A stretch of DNA of 64,000 nt from Holophagales bacterium (GTDB lineage: Bacteria > Acidobacteriota > Thermoanaerobaculia > UBA5066), in assembly GCA_016719485.1 (NCBI GenBank), contig JADJZB010000028.1:248001-312000 (forward strand). Direction: 5' to 3'. Positions 10,859 to 21,653 of this stretch are shown here, piece after piece (position 1 is the stretch's first letter; every line of letters begins with the position of its first letter). A model generated the notes under the pieces. It had not been told where the DNA came from, ran no database searches, and saw only the letters and a list, made by a program, of their open reading frames with translations. The translations under genes were made by a program, and so were the position numbers.

Positions 10859-11992
10859 CTACCGGAGGTCGACCGCGAACGTCTCCTTCGCCACTCCTTT
10901 GCGCGTTGCCTCGATCGCCGTCAGGTGTGGCGGATCGCCACGTCGAGAGAGGCGAACCCGCAGGAAACCGGCCTTCGACGTCGCGTACCGGGTCGAAGGG
11001 ATCTTCGAAACGACCGTCCCTCCCGGGAAGATGCCCGAACCCGACACGAGGACCCACCGGGCGGCTGGAACGGGCGCCTCGAGGACCTGCACGGAATGAT
11101 CGTGTCCGGAGGCCTGGAAGAGGGCCGGGTGCTCGTCGAGCGCCGCGGCCAGGTCGGAACGGAGCCGCCTGTACCGGCGAGAAGCGAAGTCCTGGCCCGT
11201 CCCCTTCCCGTCCCTGTACGCGACCCAGAGCGACCCGAGCCCGGGAAGCGGAACCCAGAGCGTCGGGGCGGCGTCCCGAAGGGGGAAGACGTGGGGCTTC
11301 CAGTCGCCTGTCCTCGTGCCGTGCGGCCCGCCGCTGGAGAGCGGGTGGTGCGTCAGGAGGGCGAGCGGCCCCCTCCCGGCCGCCGCCCGAAGCTGCGCGA
11401 CGGCCTGCTCCGCGCTGCTGGCCGCACAGGGAGACGTCGGTCCTTCCGGGCGAGGGCCTTCGTGGTGAAGCCACCACTGCGTGTCGAGGACGGCAAGCGT
11501 CACGCCGGAAGCGGTCGGCAGGAGGAGCGGCCCCGGGCAGCCGCCTCCCGGGGCGTAGAGCAGGCGCGGAGACCGCCGCGAGAGAAACCTCTCCTGGCGG
11601 ACGACCGACGCCCACCCGTTCCGGCGCATTCCGTCCCAGTCGTGGTTTCCCGGCAGGAAGAGGACCCGCGCCCCCGCGCCGAGGGCGGCGTCGGCCTGGG
11701 CCGCGAGCCGCCTCTCGCCTTCCCTCCGCCACGGGTCGGCCTCGTCCGGGAGGCCGTTCGGGTAGAGGTTGTCCCCGAGGAAGACGACGAGCGTCCGCTC
11801 CGGGTCCTTCCCCGCTTCCGTGGCGAGAGCCCGGAGCAGGGGCTCGTCTGCGGCAGGCTTGCCGGCATCCCCGACGAGGAGCAGCGTCTCGACGCCCGCG
11901 GCGAACGGGCTCGAAGGGGGCGCTGCCACGTCGGCGGCTCCCGGCGCGGACGCGAGCCCCAGGCAGACGAGCCCCGCCGCCGCGAGCCTCAC
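10859..11992 (-). CDS. Secreted metallophosphoesterase (purple acid phosphatase-like)
   Basis: The product has 377 residues. Starting at GTG 11990-11992, the N-terminus is a signal peptide (RLAAAGLVCLGLASAPGAA). The calcineurin-like motifs follow in order: LLVGDAG, FLGDNLYP, LPGNHDW, LLTHHPL and SGHDHS. These supply the two-metal site of phosphoesterases, and the arrangement resembles tartrate-resistant/purple acid phosphatases. The start codon overlaps the stop of the upstream ParA-like gene as GTGA, so the two are coupled although one product is cytoplasmic and the other exported. A 71-base gap separates it from the ABC genes. The substrate is unknown. Confidence 0.85.
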   Translation of the reverse strand: MRLAAAGLVCLGLASAPGAADVAAPPSSPFAAGVETLLLVGDAGKPAADEPLLRALATEAGKDPERTLVVFLGDNLYPNGLPDEADPWRREGERRLAAQADAALGAGARVLFLPGNHDWDGMRRNGWASVVRQERFLSRRSPRLLYAPGGGCPGPLLLPTASGVTLAVLDTQWWLHHEGPRPEGPTSPCAASSAEQAVAQLRAAAGRGPLALLTHHPLSSGGPHGTRTGDWKPHVFPLRDAAPTLWVPLPGLGSLWVAYRDGKGTGQDFASRRYRRLRSDLAAALDEHPALFQASGHDHSVQVLEAPVPAARWVLVSGSGIFPGGTVVSKIPSTRYATSKAGFLRVRLSRRGDPPHLTAIEATRKGVAKETFAVDLR

Positions 11993-12801
11993 CGCGCCGC
12001 GGCCCGCGTTCCGGCCCGCTTCGCCGTCCCCCTCGCCGCCTTCCACAGCGTCGCCCACAGCTGCCGCAGCTCGCCGGAGAGCTTGTGCGAGGGGGCGTAG
12101 TGGACGAGCGGGGCGGACTCCTGGTGCGACTCGCGAACCTTGACCGACGCCGAGACGTACGGCGTCAGGACCGGGAGCCCCTCGGCCTTCAGCTCGTCGA
12201 CGAGCTGCTGCGGAAGACGCGCCCTCGGCTGGAAGTTGTTGACGACGATCCCGGCAACCGTCAGCCCCGGGTTGTGGTCCTGCTTCACCTCTTCGACGAT
12301 CTCGAGGAGGCCGTAGAGGGCGCGGCGGGAGAAGTCGTCGCAGTCGAACGGGATGAGGACCCGCTCGGCCGCGATGAGCGCCGACAGGGTGAAGAAGTTG
12401 AGGGCGGGCGGCGTGTCGAAGAAGACGTGCTCGTAGCCCGTGAGCGGCGCGAGAGCGTCGCGTAGCTTGTAGATCTTGTGCCGCCCTTCGAGCTTGGTGT
12501 GAAACGTCTCCATGAGGGGCTGCGTCGGCAGGACGTCGAGCCCCTCGAACGGCGAGGCGTGGATGAAGGTCCTGAGGCTCTCGTCGAAGAGCCGGATCGC
12601 GAGGCTCTGCTCGAAGAAGTCCGCGAGGTTCGGCCGGGCGGCCTTCGCCCGGGGCCCCAGGAGATAGTGCGACGAGCAACCCTGGGGGTCGAGATCGACG
12701 ACGAGAGACCGTTTCCCCTCGTCGGCGGCCACCGCCGCGAGGTTGCTGACGAGCGTCGACTTTCCGACGCCCCCCTTCTGGTTGAAGACGACCCATCTCA
12801 T
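11989..12801 (-). CDS. ParA/MinD-family P-loop ATPase (orphan)
   Basis: A 270-residue ATPase beginning MRWVVFNQKGGVGKST, the deviant Walker A of ParA/Soj proteins with both signature lysines. VVDLDPQG, FFDTPP and a C-terminal helical region follow. ParA proteins partition DNA or position large complexes by ATP-dependent cycling. No parB or parS-like sequence is visible nearby. The next gene is a secreted phosphatase, so chromosome partition is not supported by context, and a protein-positioning role is equally possible. A GGGAGG ribosome site precedes the ATG. A longer in-frame extension upstream would run into the divergent GGDEF/EAL gene and is rejected. Confidence 0.88.
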   Translation of the reverse strand: MRWVVFNQKGGVGKSTLVSNLAAVAADEGKRSLVVDLDPQGCSSHYLLGPRAKAARPNLADFFEQSLAIRLFDESLRTFIHASPFEGLDVLPTQPLMETFHTKLEGRHKIYKLRDALAPLTGYEHVFFDTPPALNFFTLSALIAAERVLIPFDCDDFSRRALYGLLEIVEEVKQDHNPGLTVAGIVVNNFQPRARLPQQLVDELKAEGLPVLTPYVSASVKVRESHQESAPLVHYAPSHKLSGELRQLWATLWKAARGTAKRAGTRAAAR

Positions 12802-12859
12802 GCGCGCCCTCCCGACCTCTGACTGGCCGGGGATCATCGCACCGGGCCTCGCGAGCACG

Positions 12860-12865
12860 TAACAT
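12860..12865 (+). promoter_or_regulatory. Putative -10 of the GGDEF/EAL gene
   Basis: TAACAT lies 19 bases before the chosen GTG start and overlaps an in-frame ATG at 12864. It matches the -10 consensus at four of six positions, and its location argues against that upstream ATG as the start. The 83-base divergent spacer to the ParA-like gene must hold both promoters. Confidence 0.3.
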
Positions 12866-12884
12866 GGAAGGGGGAGGATCGCGG

Positions 12885-14927
12885 GTGACCTCCGAGTCCC
12901 TGCTCCCGTTCTACGGCTACGTCGGAACGGCGGCCAGCGCGGCCGTGGCATCCGCCGTCCTCGCCTCGCTCCATCGCGCCCGCCAGCGGCCCTGGCTCAG
13001 GAGCTGGGCCTGGAGCTGGCTCTTTCTCACGTTTCACAGCCTCGGCTCGGCGGTCGCCTACCTCGCGGCCCGGACGGGTGTCGCGGGTCAGCCCCGGGTC
13101 GTCCTCGCCTCCCTCGCCGCGATCGCCGGCTTCGGCCAGCTCGTCTACCTCCTCGCCGGATCCCGCGAAGTCGGCACGGGCGTCCTCTTCCCGCGCCGGC
13201 GCCTCGTCCCGGTCCTCGCGGGCACGTCCATCCTCGCGGTGCTCATCGCGCTTCCGGGCTCGGCCGACCCGTCGGCGGCCTTTCTTCGCTACGCTCTCCG
13301 CTTCGGCGTCCGGTCCCTGACGGCCGGGATCGTCTTTCTCCTCGCGGCCTTCCTCGTGAGGCGGGGCCTGCGCGAGCGCCCCACCCTCGGCCGCACGCTC
13401 GTGTCGGGATCTCTCGCCGTCACCGGCGTCCACCACCTCCACTACCTGGTGGTCGGAATCGGCGGGTTCTCGTCCGGCGTGCGCCACCCGCTCCTGACGC
13501 TCCTGAGCTCGCTCGACGTCCTGCTGGCCGTCGTCACCGTCCTCGGCATCGTCATCCTCCTCCTCGAGGACGAGAGAAACGCCGCGGTGGCGGCCGCCGC
13601 CCAGCTGGAGCACATGGCGGGGCACGACGCCCTCACGGGCCTCCCGAACCGACTGATGCTCCTCGAGCGGACCGCCCAGGCCCTCCGGCGCGCCGTCCGG
13701 GACCGCCGCTCGGTGGCCGTCCTCGCGCTCGACATCGACCGGTTCAAGCTCCTGAACGATTCCCTCGGGCACGCGACCGGCGACGAGCTCCTGCGCAGCG
13801 TCGGGACGCGGCTCAAGGGCGCCGTCCGCGAGACCGACACCGTGGCGCGCCTGTCGGGAGACGAGTTCGGCCTCCTCCTGGAGGTCCGCGACCCCGACGA
13901 GGCGGACGCCGTCGTCGAGAAGATCCGCGCCGCCACGAAGAGGCCCTTCGTCCTCAACGGCCGGGAGGTCCACGTCACGCTGAGCGGCGGGCTCGCCGTC
14001 TCTCCCCGGCACGGCGACGTCGCGGAAACCCTTCTCGCCGCCGCCGACATCGCATCCTCCCGGGCGCGAGACGACGGGCGCGACACCATCCTGGCCTTCG
14101 ACCCGTCGCTGAACGAGGCGGCGCGCAAGACGGTGGCCCTCGAGGGGGCCATACGCAAAGCCCTCACCGAAGGCGAGCTGAAGCTCTTCTACCAGCCCAT
14201 CGTCTCCGTCGCGACGGGTCGGATCGAAGGGTTCGAGGCGCTCCTGCGCTGGGAAAGCGCCGAGCTCGGCCAGGTGCCCCCGTCCGACTTCATCCACCTC
14301 GCCGAGGCGAACGGCCTCATCGTCCCGATCGGCCGCTGGGCCCTGAAGACGGCCTGCGCCCAGGCCCGCGAATGGCAGAAGGCGGGCACCCCGACCCGGG
14401 TCTCGGTGAACCTCTCGGCGCGGGAGTTCCGGCAGCCCGACCTCTACCTGACCGTCCGCGACACCCTCTCCGAGACGGGCCTTCCGGCTCCGTTTCTCGA
14501 CCTGGAGATCACCGAGCGCGTCGCCATGGAGAGCCCCGACGTCTCGCAGTTCGTCCTGCGCGAGCTGCAGTCCCTCGGGGTCTCGATCTCGATCGACGAC
14601 TTCGGTACCGGCTATTCCTCCCTCGCCTACCTCCGGACCTTTCCGGTCGACACGCTCAAGATCGACGGCTCGTTCATCCAGGCGATGGCCAGCGACCCGC
14701 AGTCGGCCGCCATCGTCCGGTCGGTCATCGACCTGGCGCACAACCTGAAGCTCGGGACGGTCGCCGAAGGGGTCGAAACGGACGAGCAGGTCGCGATCCT
14801 CCGTCGCGCCGCGTGCGACCGGATCCAGGGATACGTCGTCAGCCGCCCTCTCCCGGCCGCCGAGGCGACGTTCCTCCTCATCGGCGACCGCCGGGTGGCC
14901 CGGGCCTCCGGCGGCTCCGTGGCCTGA
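12885..14927 (+). CDS. Membrane GGDEF-EAL protein (cyclic di-GMP turnover)
   Basis: The product has 680 residues: seven or so membrane helices (about 5-235), a GGDEF domain (from GHDALTGLPNR near 246) and an EAL domain. The GGDEF signature reads SGDEF (near 325), a variant often still active. The EAL domain keeps the catalytic set: EALLRW, NLSAREF, EITE, DDFGTGYSS, KIDGSF and EGVET. Both synthesis and hydrolysis of c-di-GMP are therefore possible. I chose GTG 12885 because GGGGGAGG lies seven bases before it. The ATG at 12864 lacks a ribosome site. The gene is divergent from the ParA-like gene. Confidence 0.92.
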   Translation: MTSESLLPFYGYVGTAASAAVASAVLASLHRARQRPWLRSWAWSWLFLTFHSLGSAVAYLAARTGVAGQPRVVLASLAAIAGFGQLVYLLAGSREVGTGVLFPRRRLVPVLAGTSILAVLIALPGSADPSAAFLRYALRFGVRSLTAGIVFLLAAFLVRRGLRERPTLGRTLVSGSLAVTGVHHLHYLVVGIGGFSSGVRHPLLTLLSSLDVLLAVVTVLGIVILLLEDERNAAVAAAAQLEHMAGHDALTGLPNRLMLLERTAQALRRAVRDRRSVAVLALDIDRFKLLNDSLGHATGDELLRSVGTRLKGAVRETDTVARLSGDEFGLLLEVRDPDEADAVVEKIRAATKRPFVLNGREVHVTLSGGLAVSPRHGDVAETLLAAADIASSRARDDGRDTILAFDPSLNEAARKTVALEGAIRKALTEGELKLFYQPIVSVATGRIEGFEALLRWESAELGQVPPSDFIHLAEANGLIVPIGRWALKTACAQAREWQKAGTPTRVSVNLSAREFRQPDLYLTVRDTLSETGLPAPFLDLEITERVAMESPDVSQFVLRELQSLGVSISIDDFGTGYSSLAYLRTFPVDTLKIDGSFIQAMASDPQSAAIVRSVIDLAHNLKLGTVAEGVETDEQVAILRRAACDRIQGYVVSRPLPAAEATFLLIGDRRVARASGGSVA

Positions 14928-14981
14928 GCCTCTTCGCCTTCCCTTCCGCCCGTCCGTAGAATCGACGCAGGAGGTCCTGCC

Positions 14982-15260
14982 ATGCCCGTCTACGAGTACC
15001 GTTGCCGCGCCTGCGGAAAGAAGACCGAGGACCTCGTCCTGGCCGGCGACGCCGCCGGCTACGTCCCCGAGTGCGCCCACTGCGGCTCCGGCGACCTCGG
15101 CCGCCTCCTCTCGACCTTTGCCGCCCACGGCGGAGACAAGGGAGGCGATTCCTTCGACGCCCCGTGCGGCATGGGCTCCTGCGAGACAGGGGACATGAGC
15201 GCCTGCGGCATGGGCGGCTGCGGGATGGGGGGCGGGATGGGGGGCGGATTCGACGATTAG
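14982..15260 (+). CDS. FmdB-family zinc-ribbon protein
   Basis: A 92-residue protein starting MPVYEYRCRACG, with a CxxC...CxxC zinc ribbon (YRCRACG and CAHCGSG), the hallmark of the FmdB putative regulatory family. The C-terminal third is unusually rich in Gly, Met and Cys (CGMGSC, CGMGGCGMGG repeats), which suggests extra metal binding. AGGAGG lies close before the ATG, and TAGAAT about 20 bases further up may be the -10. Its stop is 43 bases before the aconitase gene, so the two could be co-transcribed. FmdB proteins have no firmly established biochemical role. Confidence 0.9.
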   Translation: MPVYEYRCRACGKKTEDLVLAGDAAGYVPECAHCGSGDLGRLLSTFAAHGGDKGGDSFDAPCGMGSCETGDMSACGMGGCGMGGGMGGGFDD

Positions 15261-15303
15261 AATCCCCGCCGGTCCTGTTTTCGAGCCGACCGCCGGAGGA
15301 ACG

Positions 15304-17971
<2,668 letters not shown>

Positions 17972-18003
17972 GACGGCACCGGAAACAGACCGATTCGCCA
18001 GGA

Positions 18004-18032
18004 GGGCCGCGGGAGAGATCCCGCGGCCCTTT
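18004..18032 (+). terminator. Rho-independent terminator after acnA
   Basis: GGGCCGCGGGA (18004-18014) pairs perfectly with TCCCGCGGCCC (18019-18029) across a GAGA tetraloop, followed by TTT. It lies 33 bases after the aconitase stop and just before the 3' end of the convergent ATPase gene. Confidence 0.85.
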
Positions 18033-18038
18033 CCGTCG

Positions 18039-19481
18039 TCAGGCTGTGCTGATGGCTCCGGCGAACCGCGCGAGGACGCGCCGCGCCACGTCCCCGGCGG
18101 GCTGCGCGACCGATTCCGCGCCGACCCACAGGGCGTAGAGCGCCGCCGGGACGAGACGGACGTCGACTCCGTCGACCCGCAGCGTCGAGCGCGCGGTGCG
18201 CGTCGTCACGACGGTCTCTCCGAGGTCGTGCTGCCGCGCGAAGAGAACCGCCGCCGCGATCTCAGACGGATCTGTCAGCGGACGATCGGTCCACTTCACC
18301 TCGGTCACCCACGTCGGCCTCTGGGCCGCGTCGATTCCGACGAGGTCGACCTCCCCCCCTTCGCGATCCCACCGTGCGTAGTGGATCGGCGTCCGGGCGT
18401 GAAACCACTGCGCGAAGACGGCCGTCTCGACGAGGTCGCCCGTCGCCGGGTCGTCGGCCGACACCGGCGCGAAGAGCGCCGCGCGCATCGACGGGTTCGT
18501 CAGGTAGACCTTGAACGCCGTCGCCCGCTGGAAGCGCCGGGCGTTGCGGTCCACCCGGTGAACGACCTTCAGCAGGAAGGCCGCCTCGAGATACTCGATG
18601 TACCTCTTGAGCGTGTTCTTCGCGACCCCTGACTTCTTCGAGAGCGCCTCGAGGGAAACCTCATTCGCCGAGTTGAACGCGAGCGTGGTGAAGAGCGCGT
18701 TCAGCTCCTGCACGTCCTCGATGCCGTAGAGGGTCGGCAGGTCGCGCAGGAGGACCTTGTCGATGATGTCGGCCTTCACGAAACGACCGGGGTCCGCCTG
18801 GATCTCTGGCGAGAGCGCCACCTCGGGATACCCGCCGAAGTTGACGTAGGAGACGAAGCGGCGGTTGAGCGCCTCGATGTCCGCCGTCGGATTGGGCGCC
18901 CCGCGCTCGGGTTCCGTCAGAGAGAGGTACTCGGAGAACGTGAGCGGCGGCAGGAGGAAGTCGGTGAATCGCCCCGCCCCAGACTCCTGGCTCTTCCGCT
19001 TCAGCGCCGCCGCCGCCGAGCCGGACGCGACGAACCGCACCGACGGGTGCTGGTCGACGAGCGCCTTGAGGTGCCTCTCCCAGTCTCGCAGGTACTGGAT
19101 CTCGTCGAAGAAGACGAACATCTCCCCGCCTGCGGTCGAAAGCCCGGTCGCCTCCTCCCAGGCCGAGAGGAGGTCGGCGAGGCCGAGGCCGTTGAAGAGG
19201 GGGTGGTCCACGGAGACGTAGAGGATCCTTTCCGGCCGAACACCCCGATCGAGGAGGACGCGGACGGCGTGCCGAATAAGGACGGTTTTGCCGACGCGCC
19301 GCGGCCCCATCAGGAGGACCGCGCGCCGGACCGGCGCGTCGAACGCGAGGGCCGTGAACTGATCGAGGTAGGCGCGAGGCGTCAGCCGGTCGTCGGGCTC
19401 TGGAATCCGGTGAGGCGCTGCCCACCACCCGTTGTCGGCCGTGATCCGCCGAAGCACCTCCTCGCGCGGGATCTCTCGCAC
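18039..19481 (-). CDS. AAA ATPase with DUF4143 domain
   Basis: The product has 480 residues. The N-terminal P-loop ATPase domain has Walker A GPRRVGKT and a Walker B-like MFVFFDEIQYL. The C-terminal DUF4143 domain (about 230-420) includes KKSGVAKNTLKRYIEYLEAAFLL and EVKWTDRP, a nuclease-like EVK pattern typical of these proteins. The family is widespread and poorly characterised. Annotated members are often isolated, mobile-looking genes, as here, where the gene sits between two convergent neighbours and a decayed stretch. The start is GTG at 19479-19481, and TTGACT about 30 bases upstream may be a -35. Function is unknown. Confidence 0.88.
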   Translation of the reverse strand: MREIPREEVLRRITADNGWWAAPHRIPEPDDRLTPRAYLDQFTALAFDAPVRRAVLLMGPRRVGKTVLIRHAVRVLLDRGVRPERILYVSVDHPLFNGLGLADLLSAWEEATGLSTAGGEMFVFFDEIQYLRDWERHLKALVDQHPSVRFVASGSAAAALKRKSQESGAGRFTDFLLPPLTFSEYLSLTEPERGAPNPTADIEALNRRFVSYVNFGGYPEVALSPEIQADPGRFVKADIIDKVLLRDLPTLYGIEDVQELNALFTTLAFNSANEVSLEALSKKSGVAKNTLKRYIEYLEAAFLLKVVHRVDRNARRFQRATAFKVYLTNPSMRAALFAPVSADDPATGDLVETAVFAQWFHARTPIHYARWDREGGEVDLVGIDAAQRPTWVTEVKWTDRPLTDPSEIAAAVLFARQHDLGETVVTTRTARSTLRVDGVDVRLVPAALYALWVGAESVAQPAGDVARRVLARFAGAISTA

Positions 19482-19897
19482 GGCCCCACCCTACCGCTCG
19501 TGGTAAATAGAGTCAACACGCTGATCTTAGCCGATACGTTGCACGCAAAATACTGTGGCACAGAGTGATACATCAGTCGGACAGTGAACTGCCGCCGATC
19601 TCGGGGCGTTCGGAGGTCACGGTGGGCCTGCTCTTCCTGGTCGGAAGACCCCCTCCCGATGCCACGCCAGGTACGACCGATCCCCACCCTCGAGTCCATG
19701 GGCACGGAGCAGCCCGGCGCGGCCGCGTCGGCGCCGCTCGCCGGGACCGAGGAGATCGCTCGCGGGCGGGGACGTTCTCGAGGAACGTGTCGAGCTCCTC
19801 GATCTGGCTGCTCGGCAGTGCGTTCATCGGGTAGATGTCGATGGCACGCGTCCGCCGCGCACCGAACTCATGCCGACGCCTGTGCTTCCAGCCCCAA

Positions 19898-20008
19898 GCT
19901 CGAGCGGAACCACCGCTCGAACTTCGCCGGCATCGGGGTCCTCTCGCTCGAGTTCGCCGCGGCAGACGCCACGAAGAAGACCTTCACCGCCACCCTGCGC
20001 CTCGTCAT
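19898..20008 (+). pseudogene. Internally deleted remnant of an aconitase gene
   Basis: Translation gives ERNHRSNFAGIGVLSLEF then [13 protein letters not shown]. These match two separated parts of the intact aconitase about 2 kb upstream: [18 protein letters not shown] near 17690-17742 and [13 protein letters not shown] near 17862-17900. The DNA similarity is high over both blocks, while about 120 bases between them are missing. It is therefore a fragment of a duplicated or second acnA 3' end that suffered an internal deletion, not a functional gene. A frame running through it to 20045 adds no recognisable domain. Confidence 0.8.
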
Positions 20009-20042
20009 CGCCCGTCACGCTTGCACCGGCGAGATCCGCATG

Positions 20043-20048
20043 TAGAGT
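20043..20048 (+). promoter_or_regulatory. Putative -10 of the cyclic-nucleotide-binding protein gene
   Basis: TAGAGT lies eight bases before the ATG at 20057, with no Shine-Dalgarno sequence between, suggesting a leaderless message. No -35 is obvious; the upstream DNA is the aconitase remnant. Confidence 0.3.
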
Positions 20049-20056
20049 TCCGTGCG

Positions 20057-21445
20057 ATGGGTCTGTTCTCGGACGGTTCCAGGGGTGACTCTCCGGCGAC
20101 ACGCGAGATCGTCGAGGCCGCCCGCAGGCGGCTGAAGGAGAACCCTTCGGACGTCGGGGCCGTCATGAAGCTGGCGGACGCGCTCGCCGGCAGCGGCCGG
20201 AAGACGGAGGCCGTCCGGATCCTGAATCAGTACGGGCCGATCGTGCAGTCGCGGGGCCGCCTCGAGGCGGCGATCGCCATCTACAAGAAGGCGACGCAGC
20301 TCGACCCCGACAGCGAGCTGACCTCCTCCACGTACCTCTCGCACCTTCAGCTGCAGTCGATCCTCGAGGCCGAGAAAGCGGTGCGGGCGGCGGCGCCTCC
20401 CGCCGCCCCGTCCCCACCCCCTTCCGGCTCCTTCACCCGCCCGGGGCCCGACCCTCCTCCCGCGAGCACGTCATTCCAGCTCGCCGAGCCGGTCGCGGGC
20501 CCGCCGCCCAACGGCTCGCACTCGCTTCCGGCTCCTCCGCCGGGCCCGCCGCCGAGCGGGTCCCTGCCGATGCCCGAGCCGGCCTCCCCAGGCCCCTCGG
20601 CGTGGGGCCAGAAGAAGGAGGCCGTCCACGGAGCGACGATCGGAATCCCCCTCCTGAGGGACATTCCCCCTCTCCTGATCGACCTCGTGCTCCAGCGGAT
20701 CAACCTGGTCACCCTCGCACCCGGCGAGGTCCTCTTCCGCGAGGGCAGCGAAGGCAATTCCGTCTACTTCGTGGTCCAGGGGACGCTGGCCGTGACGGCG
20801 CGGCACGACCTCGGCACGGAGGTCGTCCTCAGGGTCGCGAGGGACGGCGAGGTCCTCGGCGAGAGCTCGTTCCTCACCTCGATGCCCCGCTACGCGACCG
20901 TGACGGCCCGCGAGCAGTCCAACCTCCTCGAGCTCGACCGCAACGCCCTCGCCCCCATCGCGCGCAAGCACCGGGCCCTGGCGGATGCGCTGAACCGCGT
21001 CTACGAGGAGCGCATCCTCGACTCGGCACTCGCCCGCTCGCGCGTCTTCGGCGTCCTGCCGGATAACGATCGACGGCAGCTGGCGCTGAGGCTCGAGACG
21101 CTCCCGGTGCCGGCAGGAACGCTCGTGGTCCGGGAAGGCACGCCGGCGAAGGGCGCCTACATCGTCAAGCGGGGCGCGTTCCGTGTGACGTTTCGCGCGG
21201 GCGATCGCGAGGTCGCGGTCGCCCTTCTCCGGCCCCACGAGTTCTTCGGCGATCTCGCCGAGGGACGCGATCTGCCGCAGGCCGAGTCCGTCATGGCCGT
21301 GACGGACTCGGATCTTCTCTGTCTCGCTCCGGCGGAGCTGGCCGCGCTCCGCTCGCGCAGCCCGCAGCTCTCGGCGGCCCTCGACGCCCTCCGGCTCGAT
21401 CGGGCCGAGAGGTGCGTGGCGGCGCTGCGCGCTGCGCGCCACTGA
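20057..21445 (+). CDS. TPR protein with two cyclic-nucleotide-binding domains
   Basis: The product has 462 residues. The N-terminal 100 residues form TPR-like helices (LKENPSDVGAVMKLADALA and ALEAAIAIYKKATQLDP-type repeats). A Pro/Ser/Gly-rich linker follows (about 115-195), then two cNMP-binding-type beta-rolls. The first contains GEVLFREGSEGNSVYFVVQGTL and GEVLGESSFLTSMPRYATV; the second PAGTLVVREGTPAKGAYIVKRG and HEFFGDLA. No DNA-binding helix-turn-helix or enzyme domain follows, so this is not a CRP-type regulator as it stands. It may sense a nucleotide and act through protein contacts. The longer upstream frame is rejected because it only reads through the aconitase remnant. Confidence 0.83.
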   Translation: MGLFSDGSRGDSPATREIVEAARRRLKENPSDVGAVMKLADALAGSGRKTEAVRILNQYGPIVQSRGRLEAAIAIYKKATQLDPDSELTSSTYLSHLQLQSILEAEKAVRAAAPPAAPSPPPSGSFTRPGPDPPPASTSFQLAEPVAGPPPNGSHSLPAPPPGPPPSGSLPMPEPASPGPSAWGQKKEAVHGATIGIPLLRDIPPLLIDLVLQRINLVTLAPGEVLFREGSEGNSVYFVVQGTLAVTARHDLGTEVVLRVARDGEVLGESSFLTSMPRYATVTAREQSNLLELDRNALAPIARKHRALADALNRVYEERILDSALARSRVFGVLPDNDRRQLALRLETLPVPAGTLVVREGTPAKGAYIVKRGAFRVTFRAGDREVAVALLRPHEFFGDLAEGRDLPQAESVMAVTDSDLLCLAPAELAALRSRSPQLSAALDALRLDRAERCVAALRAARH

Positions 21446-21653
21446 CCGGGGGCTTGCCCGGGCCGGTTGCGGCGCGCAAGATCGCCGCGCGGGAGACAGG
21501 GCGATCAGCGACAGGATCAGAGAAAGAGGCACCGGCGTCGCGGCGATCCTCGTCCTCGCGGCGGGGCTCCTGAGAGCGGCACCCCTTCGGGCCGAGGTCC
21601 GTTCCGTACAGATCGCCAATCAGGGAATCGACTTCGCCGTCGGGTATCTCGAC

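Larger units (their letters stand above)
19482..20056. other. Intergenic stretch, partly AT-rich, with gene remnants
   Basis: The first 85 bases are AT-rich compared with the window and hold the probable promoter of the minus-strand ATPase. The middle (about 19570-19890) has no coherent gene. A minus-strand frame from 19827 begins MNALPSSQIEELDTFLENV, which reads like a genuine N-terminus but soon becomes low-complexity, so it may be a second decayed gene. The last part carries an aconitase remnant, annotated separately. Confidence 0.55.

Noticed and set aside
10859..12865. A single long protein joining the ParA-region frame to the metallophosphatase
   Set aside because: The upstream two-thirds of that frame is out of phase with the ParA-like ATPase and has no domain. 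The phosphatase signal peptide at GTG 11992 marks the real start.
18039..19481. The AAA/DUF4143 ATPase as part of a defence island
   Set aside because: No restriction, toxin-antitoxin, CRISPR or phage genes accompany it. Neighbours are central metabolism and signalling genes.
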